Shown here one piece after another: positions 25,764 to 34,041 of a DNA stretch of 64,000 nt. Within the stretch, counting starts at the first letter, position 1. Each line of letters opens with the position of its first letter. A program made the translations under genes and the position numbers. Under the pieces are notes generated by a model, which was given only the letters and a program-made list of their open reading frames with translations, had not been told where the DNA came from and did not search any database. This stretch comes from Planctomycetia bacterium (GTDB taxonomy: Bacteria > Planctomycetota > Phycisphaerae > Phycisphaerales > SM1A02): positions 21,761-85,760 of the forward strand of contig SYAC01000048.1 in NCBI GenBank assembly GCA_005787685.1, read 5' to 3'.

Positions 25764-26532
25764 TTTCATTGCAACCACGCGCGCCATACTTTTATTGACT
25801 GCTCTCCTTTGCGTGGTCATTGCATGCGGCAAGACCGAGGAGCCCCAGCAACAAACAGAATCAGAGCAAGCGCAACCCGTCGCCCAAGTGGAACAGGCAC
25901 CAACGGAAACGCTCAATGACATCATGAAGCGCCTTGGCATTGATAAAAGAATTCGCGTGGACGACGGGGACAAGCCGCCAAGTAATATGAAGCAAGCCGA
26001 AGCCATTGTGGTTTTTTTTGACGCCATGGTGCGCGGCAACGCGGCAAAGTTGAGGCCGCTGTTAAGCCCCCAGGATCAAAATGTTTTGGACGACATGGAG
26101 AAAAGTGGTCAATGGAAATTGGCCACGCAAAATATCGGCCGGGTAAATGTGGGTTGGACTCCCGGCAACGAGCCTGACACGCTTACGGTGCTTGGTTTTT
26201 ACACTGTGGGCGACGACTTCGCCGCTCAATTATGGTCGCTTGGTTCGCTCGAGGGCGACAAGCCAGCCATCATGACCGCGCTGCCAGCTCCGCAAAAAAT
26301 CGTTGAAAGACTGCAGGGGAACAAGACGGATGTCCGTATTAAACAATGGCTTGCCATTAATAAAGAAGAATTGGTTTCGGCCAAAGCTCCTGACGAAGTG
26401 ATTGAAATTCCCCAGCAAGATCGATCAGTCAAAGGGGACTCTTCAAGTGAATCTAGTGAAAGCGAGCCAAGCAAGCCATCGGGTCCCGGGCGCAGAAAGC
26501 CCAGCAGCGAACCAGTTGATAAACCGAAGTAA
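25750..26532 (+). CDS. Putative lipoprotein inside the fatty-acid gene cluster
   Basis: A protein of about 260 residues with a signal peptide ending in a lipobox (LLCVVIAC), so an exported lipoprotein. After the Cys come Gln/Glu-rich residues, then a compact domain (about 70-200) containing AEAIVVFFDAMVRGNAAKLRPLL, which resembles the start of DUF4878/NTF2-like domains of exported proteins, though the match is only by eye. The tail is rich in Ser, Glu and Pro and ends in basic residues. The frame also has an ATG at 25726; the ATG at 25750 is preferred because the signal sequence follows directly. It overlaps the end of fabD and is followed by fabG after 126 bases. Its role in lipid synthesis is unclear. 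Confidence 0.75.
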   Translation: MQNLNFIATTRAILLLTALLCVVIACGKTEEPQQQTESEQAQPVAQVEQAPTETLNDIMKRLGIDKRIRVDDGDKPPSNMKQAEAIVVFFDAMVRGNAAKLRPLLSPQDQNVLDDMEKSGQWKLATQNIGRVNVGWTPGNEPDTLTVLGFYTVGDDFAAQLWSLGSLEGDKPAIMTALPAPQKIVERLQGNKTDVRIKQWLAINKEELVSAKAPDEVIEIPQQDRSVKGDSSSESSESEPSKPSGPGRRKPSSEPVDKPK

Positions 26533-26658
26533 TTCGAATTAGGCAAATTGTATTTCAAGCGCGTCGTATGTTTCACTGATTCAGCCTCCATGCCTGAATA
26601 AAGTCATTGTGTTGGTTACACTTGTTTGTGATTTGAGAATCATTCAACAGGAGATTGC

Positions 26659-27396
26659 ATCATCGAAAAGCGAGTAGCGATTGTGACTGGCGCAAGCCGC
26701 GGAATTGGAAGAGCGATTGCGGAGCGCCTGGCAAAAGATGGTCGGCACATTGTTGGCGTGGCGCGCACAGATGCCAACCTTGCCGAGGTGATTCAATCCG
26801 TTCATGCCGCGGGAGGCTCCATGGAAGGCATGGCTTGCGATGTAGCCGATGGCGTGGCTTTGGCCGCGCTAGTTGAGGCTGTCGCCGAAAAGCACGGTCG
26901 CTTGGATATTGTTGTGAACAACGCCGGCATTACCCGCGACGGATTGCTGCTGCGCATGAGCGATCAAGATTTTGACGAGGTGATTCAGGTGAACTTACGC
27001 AGCGCCTTTGTCACCTGCCGCGCCGCCGCTCGCCCCATGATGCGCGGCCGTTGGGGTCGCATTGTGAATGTGGGTAGCGTGAGCGGATTAATGGGAAATG
27101 CGGGACAAGTGAACTATTCCGCCGCCAAAGCCGCGCTGGTTGGAATGACCAAATCAATCGCCCGCGAACTTGGCTCCAAGGGCTTGACCGCCAATCTCAT
27201 CGCGCCTGGCTTTATTGAAACCGACATGACCGCTAGCCTTGCGCCACAAGTGAAAGAGATGGCCCTGCCAAGCATTCCGCTTCGACGCTTTGGCCTACCC
27301 GCGGACATTGCCGCTGCGGTAGCGTTTTTGACCAGTGAAGAAGCAAGTTACATTACGGGGCAAGTGCTTGCCGTTGATGGCGGGATGTCCATGTGA
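26659..27396 (+). CDS. fabG: 3-oxoacyl-ACP reductase; start codon appears to be AUC
   Basis: NADPH-dependent reductase of the short-chain dehydrogenase family; reduces 3-oxoacyl-ACP in the fatty acid cycle. TGASRGIG binds the cofactor, NNAG follows, and the catalytic Ser-Tyr-Lys set is GSVSGLMG and YSAAKAAL. The C-terminus ends GQVLAVDGGMSM, as usual. Homology begins with IEKRVAIVTGAS, but no ATG, GTG or TTG lies between the in-frame stop at 26629 and a GTG at 26683. Starting at that GTG would remove the first beta strand. The codon at the conserved N-terminus is ATC (26659 or 26662), six to nine bases after an AGGAG (26649-26653), so a rare AUC start is inferred. A sequencing error is the alternative. 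Confidence 0.9.
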   Translation: MIEKRVAIVTGASRGIGRAIAERLAKDGRHIVGVARTDANLAEVIQSVHAAGGSMEGMACDVADGVALAALVEAVAEKHGRLDIVVNNAGITRDGLLLRMSDQDFDEVIQVNLRSAFVTCRAAARPMMRGRWGRIVNVGSVSGLMGNAGQVNYSAAKAALVGMTKSIARELGSKGLTANLIAPGFIETDMTASLAPQVKEMALPSIPLRRFGLPADIAAAVAFLTSEEASYITGQVLAVDGGMSM

Positions 27397-27490
27397 CTTA
27401 AAATTTTTGCCTGCGCGTGCCATGCATGAATTTCTATTTTCCGCTAACATTCAACCTTCAGACATGTTCATTTTGATCTAGGAGAAGACC

Positions 27491-27748
27491 GTGACCGAGC
27501 AAGAGATTGAAACAAAAGTAATTGGAATCGTCGCCGAACAAATGGGTGTTGATAAAGATCAAATTACCCGCGACACCAGTTTCACCAATGACCTCAACGC
27601 TGACAGTCTTGACACGGTCGAACTGGTCATGGAGCTTGAGGAAGAATTTGATACCCAAATTCCAGACGAACAAGCGGAGAAGATCCACACTGTTGGTCAA
27701 GCCGTTGATTTCATCAATAAGAACCTAGCTAGCAGCAAGGATAAATGA
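27491..27748 (+). CDS. acpP: Acyl carrier protein
   Basis: Carries growing acyl chains on a 4'-phosphopantetheine arm attached to Ser39 in [19 protein letters not shown]. The 85-residue, strongly acidic four-helix protein is typical in length and composition. GTG start at 27491 after TAGGAGAAG. It lies between fabG and fabF; a hairpin (27751-27774) in the following spacer may reduce fabF transcript levels relative to acpP, which usually needs higher output. Confidence 0.97.
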   Translation: MTEQEIETKVIGIVAEQMGVDKDQITRDTSFTNDLNADSLDTVELVMELEEEFDTQIPDEQAEKIHTVGQAVDFINKNLASSKDK

Positions 27749-27750
27749 CG

Positions 27751-27774
27751 CGCGAGACTTCCTAAGGTCTCGTT
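27751..27774 (+). promoter_or_regulatory. Stem-loop between acpP and fabF
   Basis: CGAGACTT (27753-27760), loop CCTA, AGGTCTCG (27765-27772): an eight-pair stem with a T-G wobble. No T-run follows, so it is unlikely to be a full terminator. It may slow decay of the acpP part of the transcript or act as an attenuator. Only the fold supports this. Confidence 0.4.
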
Positions 27775-27790
27775 CGCCTAAATAATTCCT

Positions 27791-29053
27791 ATGCGAACCA
27801 TCACGCTTCGCCGCGTCGTGGTCACTGGACTCGGCGCAATTACCGATGTCGGTCTCTGTGTTGAATCCTTTTGGGCTTCGCTTTTGGCGGGCCAGTCTGG
27901 GATTGGTCCCATCACCAATTTTCCGCAAAATGACGAATGGACAACTCGCTTTGGTGGCGAAGTCCGCGGCTTTGATATAGAAAAACACGCCGGCATTGAT
28001 GTGCGCGAATCCAGGCGTATGGATAATTTCGCCATCTATGGTTTGGGCGCGGCCAATGAGGCCGTCCGTGACTGTGGAATGGATTTCACAACTGGCGATC
28101 ATGATCGCCGCGGGATCGCCGTTGGCAGCGGCGTTGGTGGCATCAACACAATTGAAACTGGCTTGTACAAACTGATGGAAAGCGGTCCGCGCAAAGTGAG
28201 TCCATTTACCGTGCCACGACTCATGGTCAACGCGTGCGCTGGGCAAATCAGCATTCGCTACAACTTGCGCGGCTTTAACATTGCCACTGCAACAGCCTGC
28301 GCCTCGGGCTCGCATTCCATTGGCGCCGCATATCAAGCCATTCAACGCAATGACGCCGACCTTATGTTGGCGGGCGGGGCTGAAAGTGGAATTGGCCCCG
28401 TGTGCGTGGCGGCTTTTAGCGCCATGAAAGCGCTGAGCACGCGCAATGATGAGCCAGCAAAGGCCAGCCGCCCTTTTGACAAGGACCGCGATGGATTTGT
28501 GCTGGCTGACGGCGCTGCCATTTTGGTTTTGGAGGAATTGGAGCACGCCAAAAAACGTGGAGCAAAAATATACGCCGAAGTGATTGGCTACGGTTCGAGC
28601 GGCGACGCGTTTCATATTGCCGCTCCCGATGAGCAAGGCTCTGGCGCCAAACGTTCCATGTCATGGGCTCTGCGCGACGCTCAAATCAATCCCGATCAAA
28701 TTGGCTACATCAATGCGCATGGCACCAGCACTCCGCTGGGCGACCGCGCCGAAGTCAACGCGGTCAAGCAACTCTTTGGCGCGCACGCCTACAAGTTGGC
28801 CATGAGCAGCACCAAGGGGGTCACGGGTCACGCTCTTGGCGCAGCGGGCGGTATTGAAAGCTTGGCCACTATCTTGGCTATTCATAAAGGTGTCATGCCC
28901 CCCACCATCAACTTGGATAACCCCGACGAGGGAATGGATTTGAATTTTGTGGCGCACACTCCCCAAGAACGCAAACTTGATTTCGCCATCAATAATTCAT
29001 TTGGCTTTGGTGGACACAATACAAGCCTCATCTTCAGCCGCTTCAACGGATAA
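27791..29053 (+). CDS. fabF: 3-oxoacyl-ACP synthase II (KAS II)
   Basis: Elongates acyl-ACP chains. The Cys-His-His triad is visible: Cys in TATACASGSHSIGAA, His in NAHGTSTPLGD, His in TKGVTGHALGAAG. At 420 residues, with a normal N-terminus (RRVVVTGLGAITDVG) and C-terminus (NNSFGFGGHNTSLIFS), it is a full KAS II. ATG start at 27791 without a strong ribosome binding site. It is the last fab gene of the cluster; a GH15 gene follows 27 bases later. Confidence 0.97.
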   Translation: MRTITLRRVVVTGLGAITDVGLCVESFWASLLAGQSGIGPITNFPQNDEWTTRFGGEVRGFDIEKHAGIDVRESRRMDNFAIYGLGAANEAVRDCGMDFTTGDHDRRGIAVGSGVGGINTIETGLYKLMESGPRKVSPFTVPRLMVNACAGQISIRYNLRGFNIATATACASGSHSIGAAYQAIQRNDADLMLAGGAESGIGPVCVAAFSAMKALSTRNDEPAKASRPFDKDRDGFVLADGAAILVLEELEHAKKRGAKIYAEVIGYGSSGDAFHIAAPDEQGSGAKRSMSWALRDAQINPDQIGYINAHGTSTPLGDRAEVNAVKQLFGAHAYKLAMSSTKGVTGHALGAAGGIESLATILAIHKGVMPPTINLDNPDEGMDLNFVAHTPQERKLDFAINNSFGFGGHNTSLIFSRFNG

Positions 29054-29080
29054 TTGTGTTGCAATTATTGGTGACAATTC

Positions 29081-31081
29081 ATGCCGCGTAATATTCCAGT
29101 TGGCAACGGCGACATGTTGGTCGCCTTTGACGATCTGTATCGCATTCGCGATTTGTATTGGCCGCATGTTGGCCAGCCCAACCACACCTGCGGACACTTG
29201 CAACGATTTGGCGTTTGGGCCGACGGGCAATTTGCCTGGATGGATAGCCCAGGTTGGTCGCGCAACTTTTCCTACAAGCACAACACATTGCTGACCGAGG
29301 TGCGCTTGCGCAACGAACGGCTTGGCTTGGAGTTGGTGTGCCACGATGCGGTGGATTATTGGAGCCCAGTCTATTTTCGCAAAGTGATCGTCACGGATCT
29401 GTGGAATCGTCCGCGGGATGTGCGCGTGTTTTTTCATGCGGATTTAAGCGTGAATGAAAGTCCCGTGGGTGACACCGTTGCCTTTGATCCGCAAACTGGC
29501 GGCTTGATCCACTACAAAAGTGATTTCTACTTTCTCTTCAACGGTAGCCATCCGGCTGGTATTGGCGTGACCACCTACGCCACGGGCGCCAAACGAATTG
29601 GTGAGGCGGAAGGAACTTGGCGCGACGCCGAGGATGGCATGTTGAGCCGCAACAGCATCGCGCAAGGCAGCGTGGACAGCGCGGTTGGATTTCAACTTAC
29701 GCTTGCGCCACAAGGCAGCGAAACATGTGTGTATTGGATTGCGGCGGGCAAAAGTTACGATGAAGTGCATCAACTCAACCAGAAGGTGTGCGATAAAACT
29801 CCGCAGCGCATGCTGGATCGCACTGAGGCCTATTGGCGTTTGTGGTCGCAACAGGAATTTTCTGGAGTGGATCCGCTCCCCAAACATTTACAACAATTAC
29901 AGACGCGCAGCTTGCTGATCGCGCGCACGCAAATTGATAATGACGGCGCAATTATTGCCGCCAACGATTACGACATCACCCATTTCGCCGGCGACACCTA
30001 TTCCTATATGTGGCCGCGCGATGGAGCGTTGGTTGCGCAATCGCTGGTGCTTGCCGGTCAAAGCGAACTGAGCCGAAACTTTTTCCGCTTCTGCGAGCGC
30101 GTGCGCCACCCCGACGGATATTTCCACCACAAGTACAACCCCAATGGAACGGTGGCTTCAAGTTGGCATCCTTGGCTCACGGAAAAACCATCGCTGCTGC
30201 CCATTCAACAAGATGAAACCGCGCTTATTCCATGGGCTTTGCGCCAACATTTCGTCAAGTTTCGCGATGTTGAATTCATCAAGTCGCTGTACAACCCGCT
30301 GATTGTTGACACCGCGAACTGGATGATTTCCTACCGCGACCACCATGGGTTGCCGCTGCCAAGTTGGGACCTGTGGGAGGAGCGACGCGGCGTGCACTTA
30401 TTCACCGTGTGCGCCACCATTGGCGGCTTGCTTGCGGCAAGTCAATTTGCGCAGGACATGGGCGCATTTGATCGCGCGACTGATTTCAGCGAGGCAGCGG
30501 ATCGCATGCGATTGGCCATGTTGAAACACATGTGGGATCCAGAGCGCCGCTTATTCGCGCGCACGGCAATTGCCGCCGAGGATGGCTCATATCGTTTGGA
30601 CTTCACGCTGGACGCGTCGGCCTACGCTCTGTTTGCGTTTGATGTGCTGCCCGCACATGACGCGCGTGTATGCGACCATATGCGCGCCATCCGCGATCGA
30701 CTGTGGGTACGCACCGAAATTGGCGGCATAGCGCGCTATGAGCGTGATCCGTACCAGCGAGCTGAGCACATGGACTTTGTCAATGTTCCAGGTAATCCGT
30801 GGGTGATTTGCACGCTGTGGTTCGCGCAGTGGCTGATTGCCAAGGCGTCAACCATCGCCGAACTTGAAGAGGCGCTTCCTTATCTTGAATGGACCAATTG
30901 GCGCGCCTCATCCAGTGGCGTGTTGGCGGAGCAATACCATCCCTATACTGGGGCGCAAATTTCCGTGAGCCCACTGACCTGGAGTCACGCCACGCTCATC
31001 ACTACATCCATGCAATTCCGATTGCGATTTGCGGAATTATCCGCGGCGCAAGCCTTGACCCCGAAAAGCGCCGGCACATAA
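29081..31081 (+). CDS. Glycoside hydrolase family 15 protein (glucoamylase-like)
   Basis: A 666-residue enzyme of the GH15 (alpha/alpha)6 barrel type. An N-terminal beta domain (VGNGDMLVAFDDLYRIRDLYWPHVG) precedes the barrel. Motifs typical of the family are YSYMWPRDGALVAQ and the catalytic acid segment SWDLWEERRGVH; a second acid probably lies in the VLAEQYHPYTG segment. Bacterial GH15 enzymes release glucose from alpha-glucans or trehalose and act in the cytoplasm or after export. There is no signal peptide, so a role in internal glycogen or trehalose use is likely. It lies directly downstream of fabF, with no ribosome binding site of note. Substrate specificity cannot be decided by eye. 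Confidence 0.93.
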   Translation: MPRNIPVGNGDMLVAFDDLYRIRDLYWPHVGQPNHTCGHLQRFGVWADGQFAWMDSPGWSRNFSYKHNTLLTEVRLRNERLGLELVCHDAVDYWSPVYFRKVIVTDLWNRPRDVRVFFHADLSVNESPVGDTVAFDPQTGGLIHYKSDFYFLFNGSHPAGIGVTTYATGAKRIGEAEGTWRDAEDGMLSRNSIAQGSVDSAVGFQLTLAPQGSETCVYWIAAGKSYDEVHQLNQKVCDKTPQRMLDRTEAYWRLWSQQEFSGVDPLPKHLQQLQTRSLLIARTQIDNDGAIIAANDYDITHFAGDTYSYMWPRDGALVAQSLVLAGQSELSRNFFRFCERVRHPDGYFHHKYNPNGTVASSWHPWLTEKPSLLPIQQDETALIPWALRQHFVKFRDVEFIKSLYNPLIVDTANWMISYRDHHGLPLPSWDLWEERRGVHLFTVCATIGGLLAASQFAQDMGAFDRATDFSEAADRMRLAMLKHMWDPERRLFARTAIAAEDGSYRLDFTLDASAYALFAFDVLPAHDARVCDHMRAIRDRLWVRTEIGGIARYERDPYQRAEHMDFVNVPGNPWVICTLWFAQWLIAKASTIAELEEALPYLEWTNWRASSSGVLAEQYHPYTGAQISVSPLTWSHATLITTSMQFRLRFAELSAAQALTPKSAGT

Positions 31082-31144
31082 AAATTCAGATTATCCTATG
31101 AAAGAGTCATAAATCCAATTTCAAGTCCTTCTTTGCCGCATCCA

Positions 31145-31162
31145 TGAATCCGTGAATCCGTG
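31145..31162 (+). repeat. 8-base tandem repeat upstream of the B12-binding gene
   Basis: TGAATCCG occurs twice in tandem (31145-31152, 31153-31160) and TG of a third follows. It is in the 106-base spacer between the GH15 gene and the GTG start at 31188. No function is known. Confidence 0.6.
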
Positions 31163-31187
31163 CCCTAAAATAAGCGAACAACTCTAA

Positions 31188-32288
31188 GTGAAATCATCCT
31201 CTCTTGAAGTTGCAGAGATTCTTGAATCTTCCAGTCGCGCCATTGCCACTTGGACGATTGATCAACAATATCGAGATGACGACACCATGGAAGCGCGTTA
31301 CGGTTCATCTGGTCGGCGCATGTGGAATCAAGAAGTGGTGACACGACTGGCGTACCTCACGGAGGCGGTGGCTCTGAACTACGAGCAAATATTGATTGAC
31401 AACGCGCTGTGGGCCAAGACTGCGTTCACTGCGCGTGAATTAAATTTGGATGATCTGTACAAAAATTTAGATTGCATGAAGAGCGTCTTGGTTGAGCAAC
31501 TTCCAAAATCAATTTCGAATGTCACCACTCCAATAATCACCAAGGCGCTGGAATGCCTGCTGCAAAATTCGACTCATTTAGAAAATCCAATTTCGCATGC
31601 CGGAGCTTCTTCTGATTTTGCGCGCATGTACCTCATGCATTTGCTGAAGCGGGATCAAATGGAGGCGGAGCGCCTGATTACGGAACTGACCAAAAATGGA
31701 CTGACTTTTTCGCAAATTTGCGAGGGAGTGCTTGTGCCCGCCATGGCTGAGATTGGATATCTCTGGCAGATACAAGAAGCCAGTATTGCGGATGAACATT
31801 ATTGCACGAATGCCACGCATCGCATTTTAGAGGGGCTTCGGGGCAAGACACCCCGCAAAGAGCTGAACGGATATCTCATGGTTTCCGCTTCCGTTTGCGG
31901 TGACATGCATGATCTTGGAATTAAAATTATGTCCGCCATTTATGAAATGCAAGGCTGGACCGTGGAGTGCCTGGGATCAAATACGCCCACGCAAGAAATC
32001 GTGAACAGCGTTGCCCCGCAAATCTATCGCGGCGGCGCCAACCTTTTGGCGCTCAGCGCATCAACCAGTTTGCGCATTCGGGCCGTTCAATCTGTCATCG
32101 CATGCGTGCGTGCCACGGACGCTGGAAAGAACATACCTATTTTAGTGGGTGGACCCCCATTCCAAAATAGGAATGATCTTTGGCGACTTGTGGGCGCGAG
32201 CGCCCAATCATCCTCCGCGTCGGCATCGCTTGAAACAGCGCTTGCGCTCGTGGCGCACTCCAATCACGCAAATCGTCGTGCCACATAG
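31188..32288 (+). CDS. B12-binding protein with CarH-type motifs and no DNA-binding domain
   Basis: A 366-residue cytoplasmic protein. Residues about 1-130 form a helical domain with no match that I recognise. Residues 140-215 form the B12-binding-2 four-helix cap with W193-x9-E203-H204, the motif that in the photoreceptor CarH surrounds the adenosyl group of AdoCbl. Residues 228-355 form a cobalamin-binding Rossmann domain with D239-x-H241-xx-G244, the base-off/His-on lower ligand motif. The residue after W193 is Gln, whereas CarH has His132, which becomes the light-state upper ligand. No MerR helix-turn-helix is present, so it is not a standard CarH/LitR repressor. GTG start at 31188. It lies upstream of a convergent PhoH gene with no B12 enzyme near. 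Function is unknown; light or B12 sensing is an inference. Confidence 0.82.
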   Translation: MKSSSLEVAEILESSSRAIATWTIDQQYRDDDTMEARYGSSGRRMWNQEVVTRLAYLTEAVALNYEQILIDNALWAKTAFTARELNLDDLYKNLDCMKSVLVEQLPKSISNVTTPIITKALECLLQNSTHLENPISHAGASSDFARMYLMHLLKRDQMEAERLITELTKNGLTFSQICEGVLVPAMAEIGYLWQIQEASIADEHYCTNATHRILEGLRGKTPRKELNGYLMVSASVCGDMHDLGIKIMSAIYEMQGWTVECLGSNTPTQEIVNSVAPQIYRGGANLLALSASTSLRIRAVQSVIACVRATDAGKNIPILVGGPPFQNRNDLWRLVGASAQSSSASASLETALALVAHSNHANRRAT

Positions 32289-32331
32289 CGCGTATCTCGT
32301 GCGCTTCACGCAGCGCGTTATGTATGGGGTA

Positions 32332-33849
32332 TCACAACATATCCGCGGCCAAGCTTGCCAATTCACTACGCTCGGTGCGACTCAGTGTGACATGTCCCGC
32401 GATGCGTTGGCCCTTCATGCGCTCAATCAAGTGCGATAGACCGTTGCTTGCCGCGTCCAGATATGGATTGTCTATTTGTCCAATATCGCCAGCGAGCACA
32501 ATCTTAGTGCCTTCACCAACTCGACTGACAATAGTCTTCACTTCGTGCGGAGAAAGATTTTGGGCCTCATCCACAATAATAAATTGATGCGGAATGCTGC
32601 GACCGCGGATGTACGTGAGCGGTTCCATGACCAATTTACCGCCAGCCACAAGTTGATCCATGCGCTGCTCGGCGGTTTTACTGTCAGCTTCGCTACTGCT
32701 GCCGCCGCGCGTTGAAAGCAAGTAAGACACATTGTCAAACACGGGCTGCATCCACAACGCGAGTTTTTCATCTTTATCGCCTGGTAAAAAGCCAATGTCG
32801 CGGCCCATGGGCATGATTGGTCTGGCCACCAGCAATTTGTCAAAGCGCTCCTCACGCAGCACTTTGTGCATGCCCGCGGCAATCGCGAGCAATGTTTTTC
32901 CGGTGCCCGCCGCGCCAATCAGCGAGACCAGGCGAACTTCATCGTCCAGCAATAAATCCATGGCCATGGTTTGCTGCACATTGCGCGCAAGAATTCCGTA
33001 AATGGGTTTGCGGGGACCGGTGACTGGAATTAAGTGGCCCGTATCGGCAAGCACACGTCCCAAGCCAGTGTGACTTTCGTCGGCGTCGTCTTGCAACACC
33101 ACAAATTGATTAGCCACCAAGTCGTGGGCTTTCAATTCGCCGCCTTCAATTGTGCGGAAGATTAAACCCTCCAATTGCTCAATGCTCAATTGACGCTCTT
33201 GATACAACTCATCAATGGTGGCGCTGGGACAACTCAACATGGCGTAACCGCCATAGAGCCAGTCAGCGTCAACGCGATCGGCCTCGAAGTCCTCACTTGG
33301 AATATCCAGCGCGTCGCACTTCACGCGGGCGTTGATGTCCTTGGAGATAAAAATAGTCCGCAGACCGCTGGCGTGTAGCCGATGCGCCACGCCAAGAATT
33401 TTATTGTCGGCCACATCGAGATCTAGGGCGAACGGGGTCTTCACATCGCAACGCTCAATGCGAATGGAGCCGCCCTGCTCATTCCACACCACGCCTTCAA
33501 AGAGTCGCCCAATGGAACGCATCTTGTCCAAGCGGCGAATCACGCTGCGGGCATTCCGCCCCGTTTCATCATTGTTTTTCTTGAAATGATCAAGCTCCTC
33601 AATCACTTGAAGCGGAATGACAACCTCGTGTTCCTCAAACTTAAAGAGCGCGTTGGGATTATGCAGCAACACATTTGTGTCAACCACAAAGTGCTTGCGC
33701 AGATCGGCGGCAGCGCCAGACCCCACTTGAATTTTTGTTGTCGGCGCAACCACGGATTCCGCGGATGGCTTGGATTTGTCGGACTTGGTTTCAGACGGCG
33801 TCCGCGATGCGGAAGACGAAGAATTCTTCAAGAGGCAAAGTCCCTTCAT
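32332..33849 (-). CDS. PIN-PhoH protein (PhoH2/YlaK type)
   Basis: A protein of about 505 residues. It has an N-terminal PIN ribonuclease domain (FVVDTNVLLHNPNALFKFEE, IPLQVIEELDHFKK, with Asp and Glu that could bind metal). A PhoH ATPase with Walker A GAAGTGKTLLAIAAG and Walker B IIVDEAQNLSPHEVK follows. Such PIN-PhoH proteins are RNA helicases/ribonucleases of the toxin-antitoxin-like type in mycobacteria, but most bacterial copies are unlinked to an antitoxin, and none is seen here. ATG 33849 is chosen; the frame is open to a TTG at 33879. The first 35 residues are low-complexity and Ser/Lys-rich. It is divergent from the BI-1 gene, with a repeat-rich spacer between. The cellular target is unknown. 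Confidence 0.92.
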   Translation of the reverse strand: MKGLCLLKNSSSSASRTPSETKSDKSKPSAESVVAPTTKIQVGSGAAADLRKHFVVDTNVLLHNPNALFKFEEHEVVIPLQVIEELDHFKKNNDETGRNARSVIRRLDKMRSIGRLFEGVVWNEQGGSIRIERCDVKTPFALDLDVADNKILGVAHRLHASGLRTIFISKDINARVKCDALDIPSEDFEADRVDADWLYGGYAMLSCPSATIDELYQERQLSIEQLEGLIFRTIEGGELKAHDLVANQFVVLQDDADESHTGLGRVLADTGHLIPVTGPRKPIYGILARNVQQTMAMDLLLDDEVRLVSLIGAAGTGKTLLAIAAGMHKVLREERFDKLLVARPIMPMGRDIGFLPGDKDEKLALWMQPVFDNVSYLLSTRGGSSSEADSKTAEQRMDQLVAGGKLVMEPLTYIRGRSIPHQFIIVDEAQNLSPHEVKTIVSRVGEGTKIVLAGDIGQIDNPYLDAASNGLSHLIERMKGQRIAGHVTLSRTERSELASLAADML

Positions 33850-33915
33850 AAAATGCGAATTGGAAACACCACAAGTCAATCAACCACTCACAATAGAGTG
33901 GGTTCGAATTGCCTG

Positions 33916-33958
33916 CGAGTCAAGTTCGAGTCAAGTTTATATTTTAAAAAATATAACT
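33916..33958. repeat. 11-base tandem repeat plus A+T-rich hairpin in the PhoH/BI-1 spacer
   Basis: CGAGTCAAGTT is repeated exactly twice (33916-33926, 33927-33937). Its second copy overlaps an A+T-rich imperfect inverted repeat, AAGTTTATAT...ATATAACTT (33932-33958). The region lies between the divergent PhoH-type gene (33849) and BI-1 gene (34042) and is likely to contain their promoters. Confidence 0.7.
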
Positions 33959-34041
33959 TTGTTGGCGCCCCTGATCAAAATTATGCCTTGAAGGACACCC
34001 TTGCGAGAATTTCAAGGCTAGAATGCCCCCAAGGAGAAACT

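Noticed and set aside
32332..33849. Toxin-antitoxin pair with the PIN-PhoH gene
   Set aside because: No small antitoxin gene lies upstream; the nearest upstream gene is the divergent BI-1 gene.
33586..34041. Longer start for the BI-1 gene
   Set aside because: It runs into the opposite-strand PhoH gene; ATG 34042 has AAGGAG upstream.
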